Notes: generated by a model not told the origin, from the sequence alone. Positions 23,728 through 33,814 are shown, counted from the first letter of the stretch. The stretch: 64,000 nucleotides of DNA from Heliocidaris tuberculata (GCA_025618425.1 CM046846.1:28173385-28237384); one strand, 5' to 3'. Made by a program: numbers and translations.

Positions 23728-24835
23728 AGGCCCGGTCACACCGCCCGAACTTTGTTGGAGCGTTCCTTGAACGGTAGGGAGAGGGGGCCGAATTTCGACA
23801 ACGCTCGTCACCGCGCACAAAATGGGGAAAAAATTGAAAACACGGGCGTTGCCTTAGCGGTGCACCGCTGAAGCCGGCGTTGCTTTAGCGTTGGTTTAAC
23901 GGTAGCGAGCGGTAGCGAGCGTTGGTTTAGCGGTGACGCGAGCGTTGATAGAGCGGCGTTCTGTGCATGCGGGCGTTGGCTCGGCGGGGGTTTAAAGTTG
24001 GTTTAGCGGCATAACGCTTTTGACTACGGAGCTGAACGGATCGCTTTGATAGAAGTTCTGATCCACTGTCTGACCCACACAACTCTGTCTCTCCTTCTTC
24101 TCTCTCTTTTCCTTCTGTCAACAGCTTGTTGCAATCTGAGGAGGTTCTGATTATGCTGCTGGACTAGTGCACCAATCATAGCAAGTCTCTCAGCATCCAT
24201 GGTAGTACAGTTTTACTGTAACTTTGAGCAAATTCGATATAAATGAGGTCTGCACTCAACGGCAGCTCTATTCCAAATGGGCTCCTGGTCCATTTCTCCC
24301 CGTATTTATAGCCAAATTCTGGTCCCGCTCCGACACCTCCATACCAACGCTAAACCAAAGTTCATCACCGCAATGGATCGCTGCTTCAACGCCCGACACC
24401 GTTCCAGCAATCCCGTGTCCGCTCGTAAAACGCTTACAACCGCTCCACCAAAGTTTGTGCAACGTTTAATCACCGCCCGGGCAAAGCTGGCGAAGCAGCG
24501 GTGGTCCAGCGTTCAAGATTTCTGCGTTGGCCTAGCGGACCCAAGCGTCCACGAACTTGCGTCTAGCGGTGCCAAACTTTGACTGGGCGTTGTTGGAGCG
24601 GTGGTGAACTTTGCCGGAGCGGAAAATTGCCCGCTCCTCACCGCTCGCAATATTTTGTGCAGCTCAAAATTTTCGGAGCGGTAGGAGGGACCATCAGCGG
24701 TGGCCGAGCGTATACGGCGTTGCCTTAACGGGGGCCAACTTCTGTTAAACGGTGGTGAACGGTTACGAGCGGTGATGAATTTTTTTCACCGCTCCAGGAA
24801 CGCTCCAGCAAAGTTCTGGCGGTGTGACCGGGCCT
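23728..24835. mobile_element. PIF/Harbinger-like non-autonomous element, 1.1 kb, TAA TSD
   Basis: The ends are AGGCCCGGTCACACCGCC at the left and its complement at the right (inverted repeat of 40 bp or more, continuing through actttg-tggagcgttcc). They are flanked by TAA on both sides (23725-23727 and 24836-24838; TTAAA if counted outward). A 3-bp TWA duplication is the hallmark of PIF/Harbinger. Both arms consist of many diverged copies of an agcggtg / gcgttgg motif, while the centre (about 24030-24240) is non-repetitive and encodes a short antisense frame, listed separately. No full transposase remains. Confidence 0.75.
24024..24200 (-). pseudogene. Putative N-terminal remnant of a Harbinger-type transposase, 58 codons
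   Basis: Read on the minus strand, this frame begins MDAERLAMIGALVQQHNQ, continues through LLRLQQAVDRR and the basic stretch KRERRRRDRVVWVRQWI, and meets a stop after 58 codons. A basic/Arg-rich run followed by a W-V-R-x-W motif near the N-terminus resembles PIF/Harbinger (HARBI1-like) transposases, whose full length is several hundred residues. The catalytic DDE nuclease region is absent. Its position in the unique centre of the element supports the interpretation. The resemblance rests on pattern memory only, so confidence is limited. Confidence 0.45.
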
Positions 24836-24839
24836 TAAA

Positions 24840-26130
24840 TGACGTCAAACTAATAATAGGTGAATTGTGTAGGATGGTTTGTCGCAATTAACAGATGATT
24901 ATAGGATAGACAAAAGGGAATGTGATAACTGTGGCACTGCCGATGCAATACATACAGCGTCCTTTGCAAGTAAGAAATATTTAGAATGAAGCAGCCGTCT
25001 TATCATCTACAAATCAAATCAATAATATCAACCAATGAACAGCATAATTTAGGGCGACTAAAAGTCATTCAAATAATTCTTTTAACATGTTTAACACGGA
25101 TGAGTCTTCCAATAGTAATTTGATTTAATGTTTGTTTATTCCAAAAACACATGACACGAAACTCTTTTAACTTAAGGTGTATGATAACAATGAACTGGAA
25201 TGAAAACGATCTTGAAGAGACGTATAAATGTCATTTAATATTGTTTTAGCCTAAAATGCATTGAAATATTTGTATGAAAAACGCCCCTCAGGAGAGAAAA
25301 AGAAAGAAAACGATTTTAATCTTCAGAGATTCCTGCCGTTCACGGTCATTCCCTTGGTTCTGGTTTAACGTTACATTGCGTTCGTGGAAGAATTTAGCCT
25401 CGTTAAGCGCTTTTTATTCATAATTTGTCTTGATGCGATTTTACTCCCAAAGCGGCCAGACTAGTAGTCTTATTAATTTCTCACAACGAGCTCAAATCAC
25501 CATAATTCGAAATAAAATACAATGTCTATAGGACAACGCGGGAAATTAAGAACCCCTTTGATCTGCTCACTGCTTGTAAGCGGAAACGGAGTCGAAAGAT
25601 AATTGTACTATTTGGTTGACAAAAAATGTTGGGTATCATTTAAAACACAAAGAGCCCGCCGAGTTTAAGATTATGATCATCCAAAACGTCGCTACCTAAA
25701 TGAGTGAGTGGTCGTCTTTCCATAGACAGCTCAATTTACATATATTGTTTGACAAAACGGGACGTTTGTCCTAAAAAAAAATCGACCATGATATCCTGAT
25801 TTTTGGAAACTAGAGCAGCATATTTCGTTGAGACGACATAATTTTTGTATGCTTTTGACCTCTATAATTATGAAGGGCGTTGGTTCATCTTCATGAGTGA
25901 GGGAGGGGGGGGGGGATTAATCGGATACACAGTCTGCATAGCTACTCAACCTCAAGTCCGACACCCTTGCTCTATGCGAAGGGCAATCCGTCAGGTTTCA
26001 GGACCAAATAAAAAATTGTCCCCTTACACAGAAAGATAAAGAAGTGTTAATCGTTAAGTTTTATTAACACATTATGAATTAATATTTACATATCTAAAAT
26101 AATAATTTAAGACAAATTTAGCGATTATCA
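24840..26130. other. Intergenic sequence, poly-G at 25905
   Basis: No gene. Poly-G (11) at 25905-25915 is preceded by agggcgttggttc, similar to one end of the homopolymer-bearing MITEs. No paired end was found. Confidence 0.45.
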
Positions 26131-26287
26131 TATGGTATTGATCTTGTGCGGCGATTTCTTGTCATGGTCGGGGGGGGGGGGGCGAGACTAGGCTTAACCA
26201 TTGGTTGCTGTTATACAAACTTCAAAATTTCCGGGGGACGTATCCCCCCCCCCCCCCCCCCCCGGGATCGTCACCTATGGTATTGAT
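26131..26287. mobile_element. Short G/C-homopolymer element flanked by a 12-bp direct repeat
   Basis: TATGGTATTGAT occurs at 26131-26142 and again at 26276-26287. Between them are 133 bp with a 13-base G run near the left end and a 20-base C run near the right end, and approximate inverted ends (gcggcgat / atcgtcacc). The arrangement matches insertion of a small non-autonomous DNA element with its target duplication, though 12 bp exceeds the 8 bp of hAT, so part of the match may be chance or an existing repeat. Confidence 0.55.
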
Positions 26288-26289
26288 AC

Positions 26290-28390
26290 AAAAATTAATT
26301 ATTCTTTAGCACGCTACTGCAGTATCAAAATGTATACTCTTTAAATTTGAAAGCTATTTATGTACAGTATTAAATAAAAAACAGTCAGTAATTTGGAATA
26401 AACTTGTCTTCCCTAAAGACGTGATATCACACTGAAATAACTCTTAACTTCTTCGAACTGAGGAATATTATTTTCATGTGAATGTTACATCTGTATGATT
26501 TTTTTTTACGGTGTCCATGATTGTTTCGAGAAACATATAAAATCGTTCTTTTGCAAGGACACCGCAGAGAAATTAATATCCGGAACGGAAATTACAAAAT
26601 AATGAAAAATACTCCGGCTGTGGAGCGAATATATGTCAGTAAATTTATTCCTCTGCCAGCAAAACGAAAAATTCTGAATATTCCATTTGGGCCCCCGAAA
26701 AGGTCACGTCGTTTTTTCCCCTCTACGATATCTTGACTCAAGACATGACAATACCAATGTCTTCGGGGTATGTGCACTTCAAGATATCTCGAAAGTATTT
26801 TCAATCGTTTTTCAGCCTAAAGCTATAGCGATATATTTTTAGAGTTTAGTTAAGGGTTAAGCTCGGGCGCAGGGGAGTCATTTATTCAACATCATGCCAC
26901 TACATGGAGGTTAAAACACCCTGAAGCTAGCGGCAGTTTTTGCTTGCACTCTGAAGATGGATCTGCTGGCTCCGGAATAGCTTAGCATGGAAAAGTAAAT
27001 AAGTGATAAGTTCAGCCATCATCGCGGCATCCTGGATATCGGGAAATCATAAAATGAATGAACCGATGAAGGTGGCATATAGTCTGTAAGGACAGACTGT
27101 AAGATTAAATTTTCACAATCTATCTTGAGTACATCCTAACCCAGCTTTCAAGTGGCTTTGTGAAACAGGTACAGTCCTGAGCCTACGGGGTGCATTCTCC
27201 TGACAGGTTTTCACCTCGATGGTGTGTGCCTCCAGTCTAAACACTATAGATGGCAAAGCAGACTTAGATCGAAACATGTAGGAAGTCAACTTTCTTCTAT
27301 TGCATTTTCCAAAAGACTGCATTTCTCCCCTCTCTTTCCCGTCTTTGTTTTCCCTCTCTTTTCACTTCAGACTGAGATAGAGACAACATATTTCTATTCC
27401 ATATCCTTCTTTTAATCGCGCTTCAAATCAACCGCAAAATTATTTCGCAGATGAGAAAATAACAAAAAGCCGACTGCATCAACAGCTGAACCATCAATGA
27501 CGGAAAATTGTCAAAACTTGTTTTCTTCTTGAATAACAAATCTCTGAAGCAATGATCCTCTAAACATTATCGAGTGATTATAGAAGTCCACTGAGAAGAA
27601 CTTATTGCAACTCATAAAAAGTTTGAAGGGAGCTACTGACTGTTTCGTTCTCTTTTTTGGGGGGTCCATCAAATGCATTTTACGCCTTACGACCAACATT
27701 ACAAGAAATGCTGTAATTTCATTTTAAAAAGGTAATCTAAAAATAAGAACAGTAATTCCATTGTCGCATATAATTATTCACCGATTCTATACATAACAAC
27801 GTGAACGGTTAAATTTATTATACCTAACCCTATGAAGCGTTAACTTTAAAGAATACCACACATCAAAACAATTTTTAGGGCTCGACGATTTGTCCCTCCC
27901 CCAAAGGGCTATCATGACATATATCGCTATTGCTAAAATGTGACAAAATGGAGGGCCTCGCAAAAGCTCCATACTCAACTATCATCAGAGGGTTTTTTTT
28001 TCAGAGCAATAAAACTGCCATGACAGATCATCCCAGGGCTTGAGAGCAGAAACGAAATAAATAATGTGACGATAAAAATCTCAAAGATCCAATCATAGGA
28101 TTTGGGTGACGGGTTAGGTGAGGTTAAAAGGATTTCTTCGCCTGCAAGTGACGATGATTAGTAAGCTGCCATCCATCATTCGCTTGCGAGGTCGAAACAT
28201 AGATAAGAAAAACTACCATGGCAAGAAAAAAAAGTGCGATGGATCCATGACAAGGGCACAATAATTTCTTTGACCTTCTTGTGTATCACGATTGTAAATT
28301 GAATGGTGTGAGGATCACGATGAGCTGTAATTTGAGCTCGTTATTATATTAACTACACCTATTCATTCAAAGTTATAGCCTAGATATAAA
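26290..28390. other. Intergenic sequence, nothing recognised
   Basis: Several 60-70 codon frames on both strands, none recognisable. No mobile element ends seen. Confidence 0.45.
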
Positions 28391-28391
28391 C

Positions 28392-28868
28392 ATGAATGCC
28401 AACGATTATTTGAAACAGTCGATTAGGGAGTTTAAGAATGCATCTTCCGAAAACCAAGAGACAAAGGCGACCTCATTTCGTTTTGCAAAAGGAGGTTACG
28501 TAATATCAGAAATATCTGATATCATGTACGCGGCGGTTGAAAGTAATGGTGCCCGAAGGGTGATAATAAAAACAACCATGGGGGAACAAAATCATCATCA
28601 TCAAATTGCAAATGGCGGAGGCGGCCAGGCTGCTTTAATCAATTGGAGTTTAAGAGAGCGGCTTCGTTTGAAGTCATGCCACGTCATCCTAAAAACCATG
28701 AATTCAATTAATAAATGTTGTTTTTCGAAAAAGTATCAGTCATTGCCTTCTCGGTCTCTTTTGAGAATGGATGGATTTAAACGAAATTCCGCCCCTCTTC
28801 TCCCTTCCCGTTGGCATGGGGTGACCATTAAAGATATAAAACACATTTGTAGGTCACGATTTTGGTGA
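28392..28868 (+). CDS. Unrecognised open frame, 158 codons (longest in window)
   Basis: An ATG-initiated frame ending in TGA. It is the longest frame not made of simple repeats. The product would be basic, with a short His run (NHHHQIANGGGGQ, about residues 66-78) and no recognisable domain, signal peptide or membrane helix. The DNA is CpG-richer than its surroundings and contains AT-rich homeodomain-like sites (taatcaattgg, attcaattaataa), so it could equally be a non-coding regulatory island that happens to lack stops. No splice or polyadenylation evidence. Confidence 0.2.
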   Translation: MNANDYLKQSIREFKNASSENQETKATSFRFAKGGYVISEISDIMYAAVESNGARRVIIKTTMGEQNHHHQIANGGGGQAALINWSLRERLRLKSCHVILKTMNSINKCCFSKKYQSLPSRSLLRMDGFKRNSAPLLPSRWHGVTIKDIKHICRSRFW

Positions 28869-28976
28869 AAATTTGTTTTTCTAAAGACAAATCAATAACA
28901 AACTTTCCTCAAAATGACACTAAATAAATCAGTGCTCGAAAATGAAGCTATTTCTAAACAAATTCTTCTAAGGTCA

Positions 28977-29024
28977 GTGTTTAACCAGGGAAATGTAACT
29001 AGTTACATTTCCCTGGTTGAACAC
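28977..29024. repeat. 48-bp near-perfect palindrome
   Basis: The central 36 bases (28983-29018) are a perfect palindrome centred on aactagtt, with outer bases gtgttt/gaacac extending it to 48 bp with one mismatch. The half-sequence is accagggaaatgtaacta. There is no spacer, so the strand can form a long hairpin. It carries no TSD or transposon family signature that I recognise. Confidence 0.9.
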
Positions 29025-29154
29025 GAAAAGGAGTAACAAAGGAACAAAGGGGGCTAATTACTAATCCCAGTGTCGGATCACTTCGACTTTTACGAGCAAT
29101 ATGTATATAACTTTATATTTTTCGCATCAAAATTAAAGATTTTATTGCAGAGTA

Positions 29155-29575
29155 AAGAGAAGGTTTGAGTTCTGGGAAGGTGAAAAATAATTTGTGAGCT
29201 CACTCATTCCTTTTATGTCAGTTTGGAAGAACATCACAGCAAAAATGTTCCTTGAAAAAGGATTGCTCTTCAAATGCCCTCATATTCATAATATGACGAG
29301 AGATAGCTGAAGTGTTCGGGCCGAACATTCATGCCACATGTGTGTGCACAGTCCCATATACCCATTTCTGTATTCATTGTATGTGTTTTTTTTAGCGAGA
29401 TTGGGTCAATTTCTTATCATTTTGATGAATCAAAAACCTCACAGTATACACCACTTTTTACAAGTCTTATGTAGACATGATCAGCCTTTTCCTATTGCTT
29501 TGAGACAGTTTCTTTCACAATGTAATTGCATCACCCGAACTCAACTTTATCTTTAAGAATTTATTACTGGTACGG
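29155..29575 (+). repeat. Dispersed repeat family R400, copy 2
   Basis: Colinear with 19400-19812, with the same ordered blocks and scattered substitutions plus a few indels. Overlapping frames of 72 and 95 codons (29338-29556 and 29526-29813) start within it and are therefore doubtful as genes. Confidence 0.65.
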
Positions 29576-29579
29576 GAAT

Positions 29580-30338
29580 CTTTCTTCATTATCAAGCAAT
29601 ATATCTCACAGTGAAAATCACAGTAAAATTTATGCGCCTCACGATCAAATTCCTGTCGATTACAATACGATGTTGTCATCAATCAAACTAAATACTCCTA
29701 ATCATATTCAATATAACTATGAACTGATAATAGTTTCCCAAACATCATTTGAATTGCACGAGGATGAAAGTCATATGAATAATTTGATACACATAAATGT
29801 ACATAGAATGTGATGTACGTATGCTAATGACATATTATCAACAATAAAGCTAGCGAACTTTTACTCGGTTTTCGAATTCGAGTGACTAATTTCTTTACCA
29901 AGACAGGCATCGTACCCTTTTCCTTAACCATGCATTAATTTCACTTTTTTGAAAGGAGTCGTCAACCCCCATGCTTTTTTATTCATAATGTAGAAGTGAT
30001 GAAACAGCCTGAAGATATAATCACTGGTATAGCTGAAAACATAAATGCGGACGAAAAAACCTCCCTTTTCATGGTAGAATGTCCCTTTTCATTTCTACCG
30101 GTTTCATTTATGGCACATAACGTGTCGATAAGTATCCAAGGAGTCAAATTAAAGCCAGAGGCGAGAACTGACTCATGCGCGAAAATGCACCTGAAAAGGG
30201 GGGAATGTCCCCGTCATCTTTCCACTGCCGAATGAATGTTTCTGGTATAACGAAACGTTTCGTTGGCGAGGCACGGATTTCACAATTATGTTCGTTATCA
30301 AAAGGTCATGCACCGCATAAGGACCCGGCATTAGGGTC
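29580..30338. other. Intergenic sequence, no gene recognised
   Basis: Frames of 79-95 codons are present (for example 29996-30235) without recognisable content. Confidence 0.45.
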
Positions 30339-30550
30339 CATGCCGGTGTCATAGTCGATCTGTTCCGGGTTCCGGCGGAACGAAACGACTAGTCGATTCG
30401 TTCCCCGGAACCAAGCGACTAGTCGATTCGTTCCAGTGGACTCAAACGACTGATATCACTTTTGGCCGATACGTAACGAAAGCCGCCGTTTGGTTCCGAC
30501 ATTAGTTTTCCATTGGGGCAGTATTGTTTACCTGCATACTTCATTTTCTC

Positions 30551-30620
30551 CCTTTTTTCATTTCTTTTTCTTTTCTTTTTCTTTTCTTTTTCTTTTCTTT
30601 TTCTTTTTCTTTTTTCCTTT
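30551..30620 (+). repeat. (TTTTC)n/(CTTTT)n microsatellite
   Basis: About 70 bp of C-punctuated T runs in the left half of the composite element. Confidence 0.95.
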
Positions 30621-30644
30621 GCGCAGAATGGGGGGGGGGGGGGG

Positions 30645-30680
30645 CTACTGCCCCCAAGCCCTCCACCAGTACGCCAGTGA
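30645..30680. repeat. Isolated hAT-like right end
   Basis: After a 15-base G run (30630-30644), the sequence ctactgcccccaagccctcc continues to agtacgccagtg. This resembles the right end of a hAT MITE, directly upstream of the intact MITE at 30696. No left partner or TSD was found. Confidence 0.35.
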
Positions 30681-30687
30681 TGTATAC

Positions 30688-31023
30688 AGTGTATACAGTG
30701 GCGGACTGGGGGGGGGGGCAATCCCGGCCCGTGCCCCCCCCCCCCATTTTAAAAGAAAACAATGCATTGTGCCCCCCTATTTTTGATTGTGCCCCCCCTT
30801 TTAGAACAGGAAACCTTTTTTAAAATTTTTTTTTTGATTGTCAGAGTATTATGGAGGGGAAATGTACCCCATAACCCCCCCCCCTACTGAGCGACTTTTG
30901 GAGGGCTGGCGAGACCAGAAAAATATGGGTCTCCCTCCAAGCAGTTTCCCAAAGTTGACAATCCTCCATTTGTTTGCCCCCCCCCCCCTTATACGAAATC
31001 CTGGATCCGCCCCTGAGTGTATA
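30688..31023. mobile_element. hAT-like MITE with perfect 8-bp TSD AGTGTATA
   Basis: The element body is 30696-31015. The ends are CAGTGGCGGACTGG and its imperfect complement ATCCGCCCCTG. The octamer AGTGTATA occurs immediately outside both ends (30688-30695 and 31016-31023), which is the target duplication length of hAT transposases. The interior contains five C or G homopolymers. 320 bp, non-coding, mobilised only if a hAT transposase is supplied in trans. Confidence 0.88.
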
Positions 31024-31060
31024 TTATGCTTATTCATATCTTAAGTCCATCTGTAATGGC

Positions 31061-31302
31061 CTGATGGGCAGTGGGTATCCAGGATTTTGTAACGGGGGGG
31101 GGGGGGGGAATCTCCGAAAATTTTCTGACAAGCAAAAAAAAAAAAAGGGTTAGCACATTTTGGGGGTCTACTTTTCCTCCAAAATTCTCTGACAAGCAAC
31201 AACAACAACAAAAAAAAAGGGGGTTATCGCATTTTGGGGGTGTAGCAAACATTTTTCATTAACCCGATAACCTTTTTTTGTGTGTGTCCCAGTGCTGATG
31301 GG
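31061..31302. mobile_element. hAT-like MITE with perfect 8-bp TSD CTGATGGG
   Basis: The body is 31069-31294 (226 bp). The left end CAGTGGGTATCCAGGATTTT is followed by a 15-base G run, and the right end closes with GTCCCAGTG. CTGATGGG lies directly outside both ends (31061-31068, 31295-31302). Inside, the phrase aattttctgacaagcaa occurs near 31115 and a close variant near 31180, so part of the element is internally duplicated. It lies 45 bp from the neighbouring hAT MITE. Confidence 0.82.
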
Positions 31303-31422
31303 GGAACATGGCATGTATTTTTACACTAGTTATTATTGGACCACATAATTTTGAAAGACAAAGCTTTACAGATAATAAAAGCTAGAAATGTGCTTATCTT
31401 GTTTCACTCTCTATTTCCAGCA

Positions 31423-31426
<4 letters not shown>

Positions 31427-31456
<30 letters not shown>
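31427..31456 (+). repeat. Poly-T tract (30)
   Basis: Thirty uninterrupted T. Could be the reverse-oriented A-tail of a retrocopy, but no retrotransposon sequence is recognised upstream. Confidence 0.9.
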
Positions 31457-31457
<1 letters not shown>

Positions 31458-32045
31458 TCACTAAAACCTGGGGGATGATTGTATACACCCTGCTATCTTT
31501 GCCCCTTTCACGTAGGGATCCCATTTGGAAGCATCTAAAAGAGTTGAATAGTTCACAATACAGGTCACATGTATGATATCCAGTATGCTATGTGTTTCAT
31601 GTATTAAAGGGTAAACATATGTATACTCTGTTCTAGCTTATATTGTTGTATTTACTGTTGCACCTTAACTGTCAAAATGACAAAATTCGCGAAGAGTACA
31701 TTTTTCTATACAAAATTCGTAAATAGGCAACAGTGTCCGTTCTGTTGGTGTGGCTGATTTGGAGGACTTTGATTGGTTACAAAAGGCGACCAAAAGAGTA
31801 CATTTTTCTTTAGGGGTGTTACCATGACATGATGCTTGAGCAGAAAAGAGATTCGGATCGCATGAGCGGCTAAATATCTCGTCGATTGGTTCCAAGGAAC
31901 GAATCTCCTGGCCGGAACCAATCGCATATGACGCTCGCATCGACTCGACCAAAGCGGATCCAATCGGCGGGTAGACATTCAGTCGATTGGATCCTGTGGA
32001 ACCAATCGCCTGCTCGGAACAAATCGCCTATGACATGCCGGCATG

Positions 32046-33301
32046 AACGAATTCCCCTTCAAAATATATGTAAAAACCGATGTTATTTCTTTTAAAGAGG
32101 ATACCAGAGGTATATCAGCTATTCCCACATTCTTCATATTCTTTGGACATGCCGAACATATCCCCGACGTGGATTGGGAAAGGCAAAACACATATCAAGG
32201 GGCTTCCATCGTACAATGTTCCAAACTACTCATTAAGGAAATGTGGACGTGCTTTAAAAGAAGTCTAGCGGGGTTTGGGGGGCTAGAGGTCCGCACGCCT
32301 CGGATATTGGTCTGATTAAACGCGAAGGAGGAATTCCCCCCAGGTTCGAATTAAGAAAGGAAACCGGACCGAGCGATACATTAGTGGTGCCATCTGAAAT
32401 CATATGTTGCGAGAAGCCCGTTTCGTATCGTTTTGTGTGGGCATGTATTTTCTGACAGTTCTGTACACAGTCGTGAGTAGTCTTTTGTTGCTGACTGTAT
32501 CTCAGACTGGTGTACAAAGGGAATCTTAAAGGGATTTATTTTGACTAGCCCTATGCCCCTATCACCATCTTTCTTGAAAATGATGCCAGATGTTGCAAAT
32601 ACAATATGTAAAAATTAACCGAGTGCAACCACGTCATCCTTTTATACTAGTTTTCATAAAACATAGGCACAAAATATGGTGGATTATTATGGCGCCTCAA
32701 GTTATAGAACATCTAAACATCTATTCTAAATATCTAAAAAGAAATACCATAATGTCAAAGTTATCACAAAATACCACATTATATTTTATATAAATAAATT
32801 GGATTCGAAATTTATGAATTTTGCAACAATAGGTGAAAGAATCCGACATATGATTTTCCGTAAAAAACCATAGTAAGTTGATTTATATTCTGCCCAACTT
32901 CAGTGTAGCTCAGACTCTCTAAATCCCCTACAAAATTATTTACAGTATACCCATTAATTATTGTTTCAACGAATATGCATGTTTATCCGCTACAAGCAAA
33001 GCTTGTCAGCGGTAGATGTGAAAACATCACACGGATCGTTATGGGTGGTATCAATTACCTCACATTTACTGCGATAGTCATCCGATATTCGGTGTGATCA
33101 CAACACATCGTGATGTATGATAAGTGGATAATTCTAAAGAACAGGTGAACATCGCTATAACACATACTACATTATCCAGCACGTACATACACGCTAATTG
33201 CTGTGGTTATAGAAAGGGCCGACAATAAAATAGTTATCTCTATCTGCACGTACAAATCACGTATTCTAATAAGTAACACATAACAGTTCATTATGATGTA
33301 T

Positions 33302-33303
<2 letters not shown>
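32046..33303. other. Intergenic sequence, nothing recognised
   Basis: AT-rich with small frames on both strands. No paired transposon ends. Confidence 0.45.

Positions 33304-33341
<38 letters not shown>
33304..33341 (+). repeat. (TA)19 microsatellite
   Basis: Uninterrupted TA dinucleotides upstream of the tRNA-like sequence. Confidence 0.95.
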
Positions 33342-33343
<2 letters not shown>

Positions 33344-33370
33344 GTAAGGAAATAACATATACAACAGCTT

Positions 33371-33441
33371 TGGCAACTCTTGTGGAAATAAGGCATTGGC
33401 GTTCTAAGCCAACGATCCGGGTTCAATTCCCGGCGGAGACA
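33371..33441 (+). repeat. tRNA-Arg(TCT)-like pseudogene or SINE head
   Basis: The 3' half is a good tRNA. The anticodon arm is TTGGC-GTTCTAA-GCCAA (33396-33412) with anticodon TCT at 33403-33405, the T arm is CCGGG-TTCAATT-CCCGG (33417-33433), and the 3' acceptor strand is CGGAGAC (33434-33440). The B box GGTTCAATTCC is intact. The 5' acceptor strand that should pair with it (GTCTCCG) and a paired D arm are missing. An A-box-like tggcaactcttgtgg is present at 33371. So this is not a functional tRNA gene; it is a degenerate copy or the head of a tRNA-derived SINE. Confidence 0.6.
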
Positions 33442-33539
33442 TTTTTTCAACCTTTGCAAAAATTTCAAAAAGGGAGGACAGCTCTAGGGAACTTTAATTT
33501 AAGCTACGCAACCATTATTCTCTCATTTAATTTCTCACA

Positions 33540-33540
<1 letters not shown>

Positions 33541-33573
<33 letters not shown>

Positions 33574-33574
33574 G
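33541..33574 (+). repeat. (AT)n microsatellite
   Basis: AT repeats with one ATTT interruption. Confidence 0.95.
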
Positions 33575-33689
33575 CAAACAATAAATGAAGAAACTTCATA
33601 AACAAGTTAAAATACAGAGTCAAAATACGGAGTGTGTTTATTTATTGTTTGCAATTCACATTTCATCTCCGAGCAGAACTTCTAATTTT

Positions 33690-33696
33690 GATATAC

Positions 33697-33742
<46 letters not shown>

Positions 33743-33814
33743 GTGTGTGTGTATGTGTGTGGGTGTGGGTGTGTGTATGGGTATGTGTGTGTGTGTGTGG
33801 GTGTGTGTGTGTGT
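33690..33814 (+). repeat. Compound (TA)n-(TG)n microsatellite
   Basis: TA units grade into ATGT and then TG/GGTG units over about 125 bp. Long Tyr-Ile, Cys-Val and His-Thr frames in this stretch follow from the repeat alone. Confidence 0.95.

Larger units (their letters stand above)
30339..32045. mobile_element. Composite foldback-type element, 1.7 kb, hosting nested MITEs
   Basis: The left end CATGCCGG-TGTCATAG-CGAT-TGTTCCG (30339 on) is mirrored at the right, ending CCTATGACATGCCGGCATG (to 32045). Both arms carry arrays of short palindromic units built from GGAACC / CGATTGG (left about 30360-30440, right about 31886-32030). The left arm includes cgactagtcgattcgttcc twice. The middle is occupied by a TTTTC tract, two hAT MITEs, a 30-base T run and unique sequence. 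No transposase was recognised and no TSD found. Confidence 0.6.

Noticed and set aside
25876..25970. MITE between agggcgttgg and ccgacaccctt
   Set aside because: The two edges are weakly inverted but their flanks do not match and the interior shows no further symmetry.
33371..33441. Functional tRNA-Arg(TCT) gene
   Set aside because: The 5' acceptor strand and D stem do not pair; only the 3' half is tRNA-like.
33172..33468. 98-codon minus-strand frame with an RRELNPDRW peptide
   Set aside because: That peptide comes from reverse-strand translation of a tRNA-like T arm and anticodon arm, a common spurious protein.
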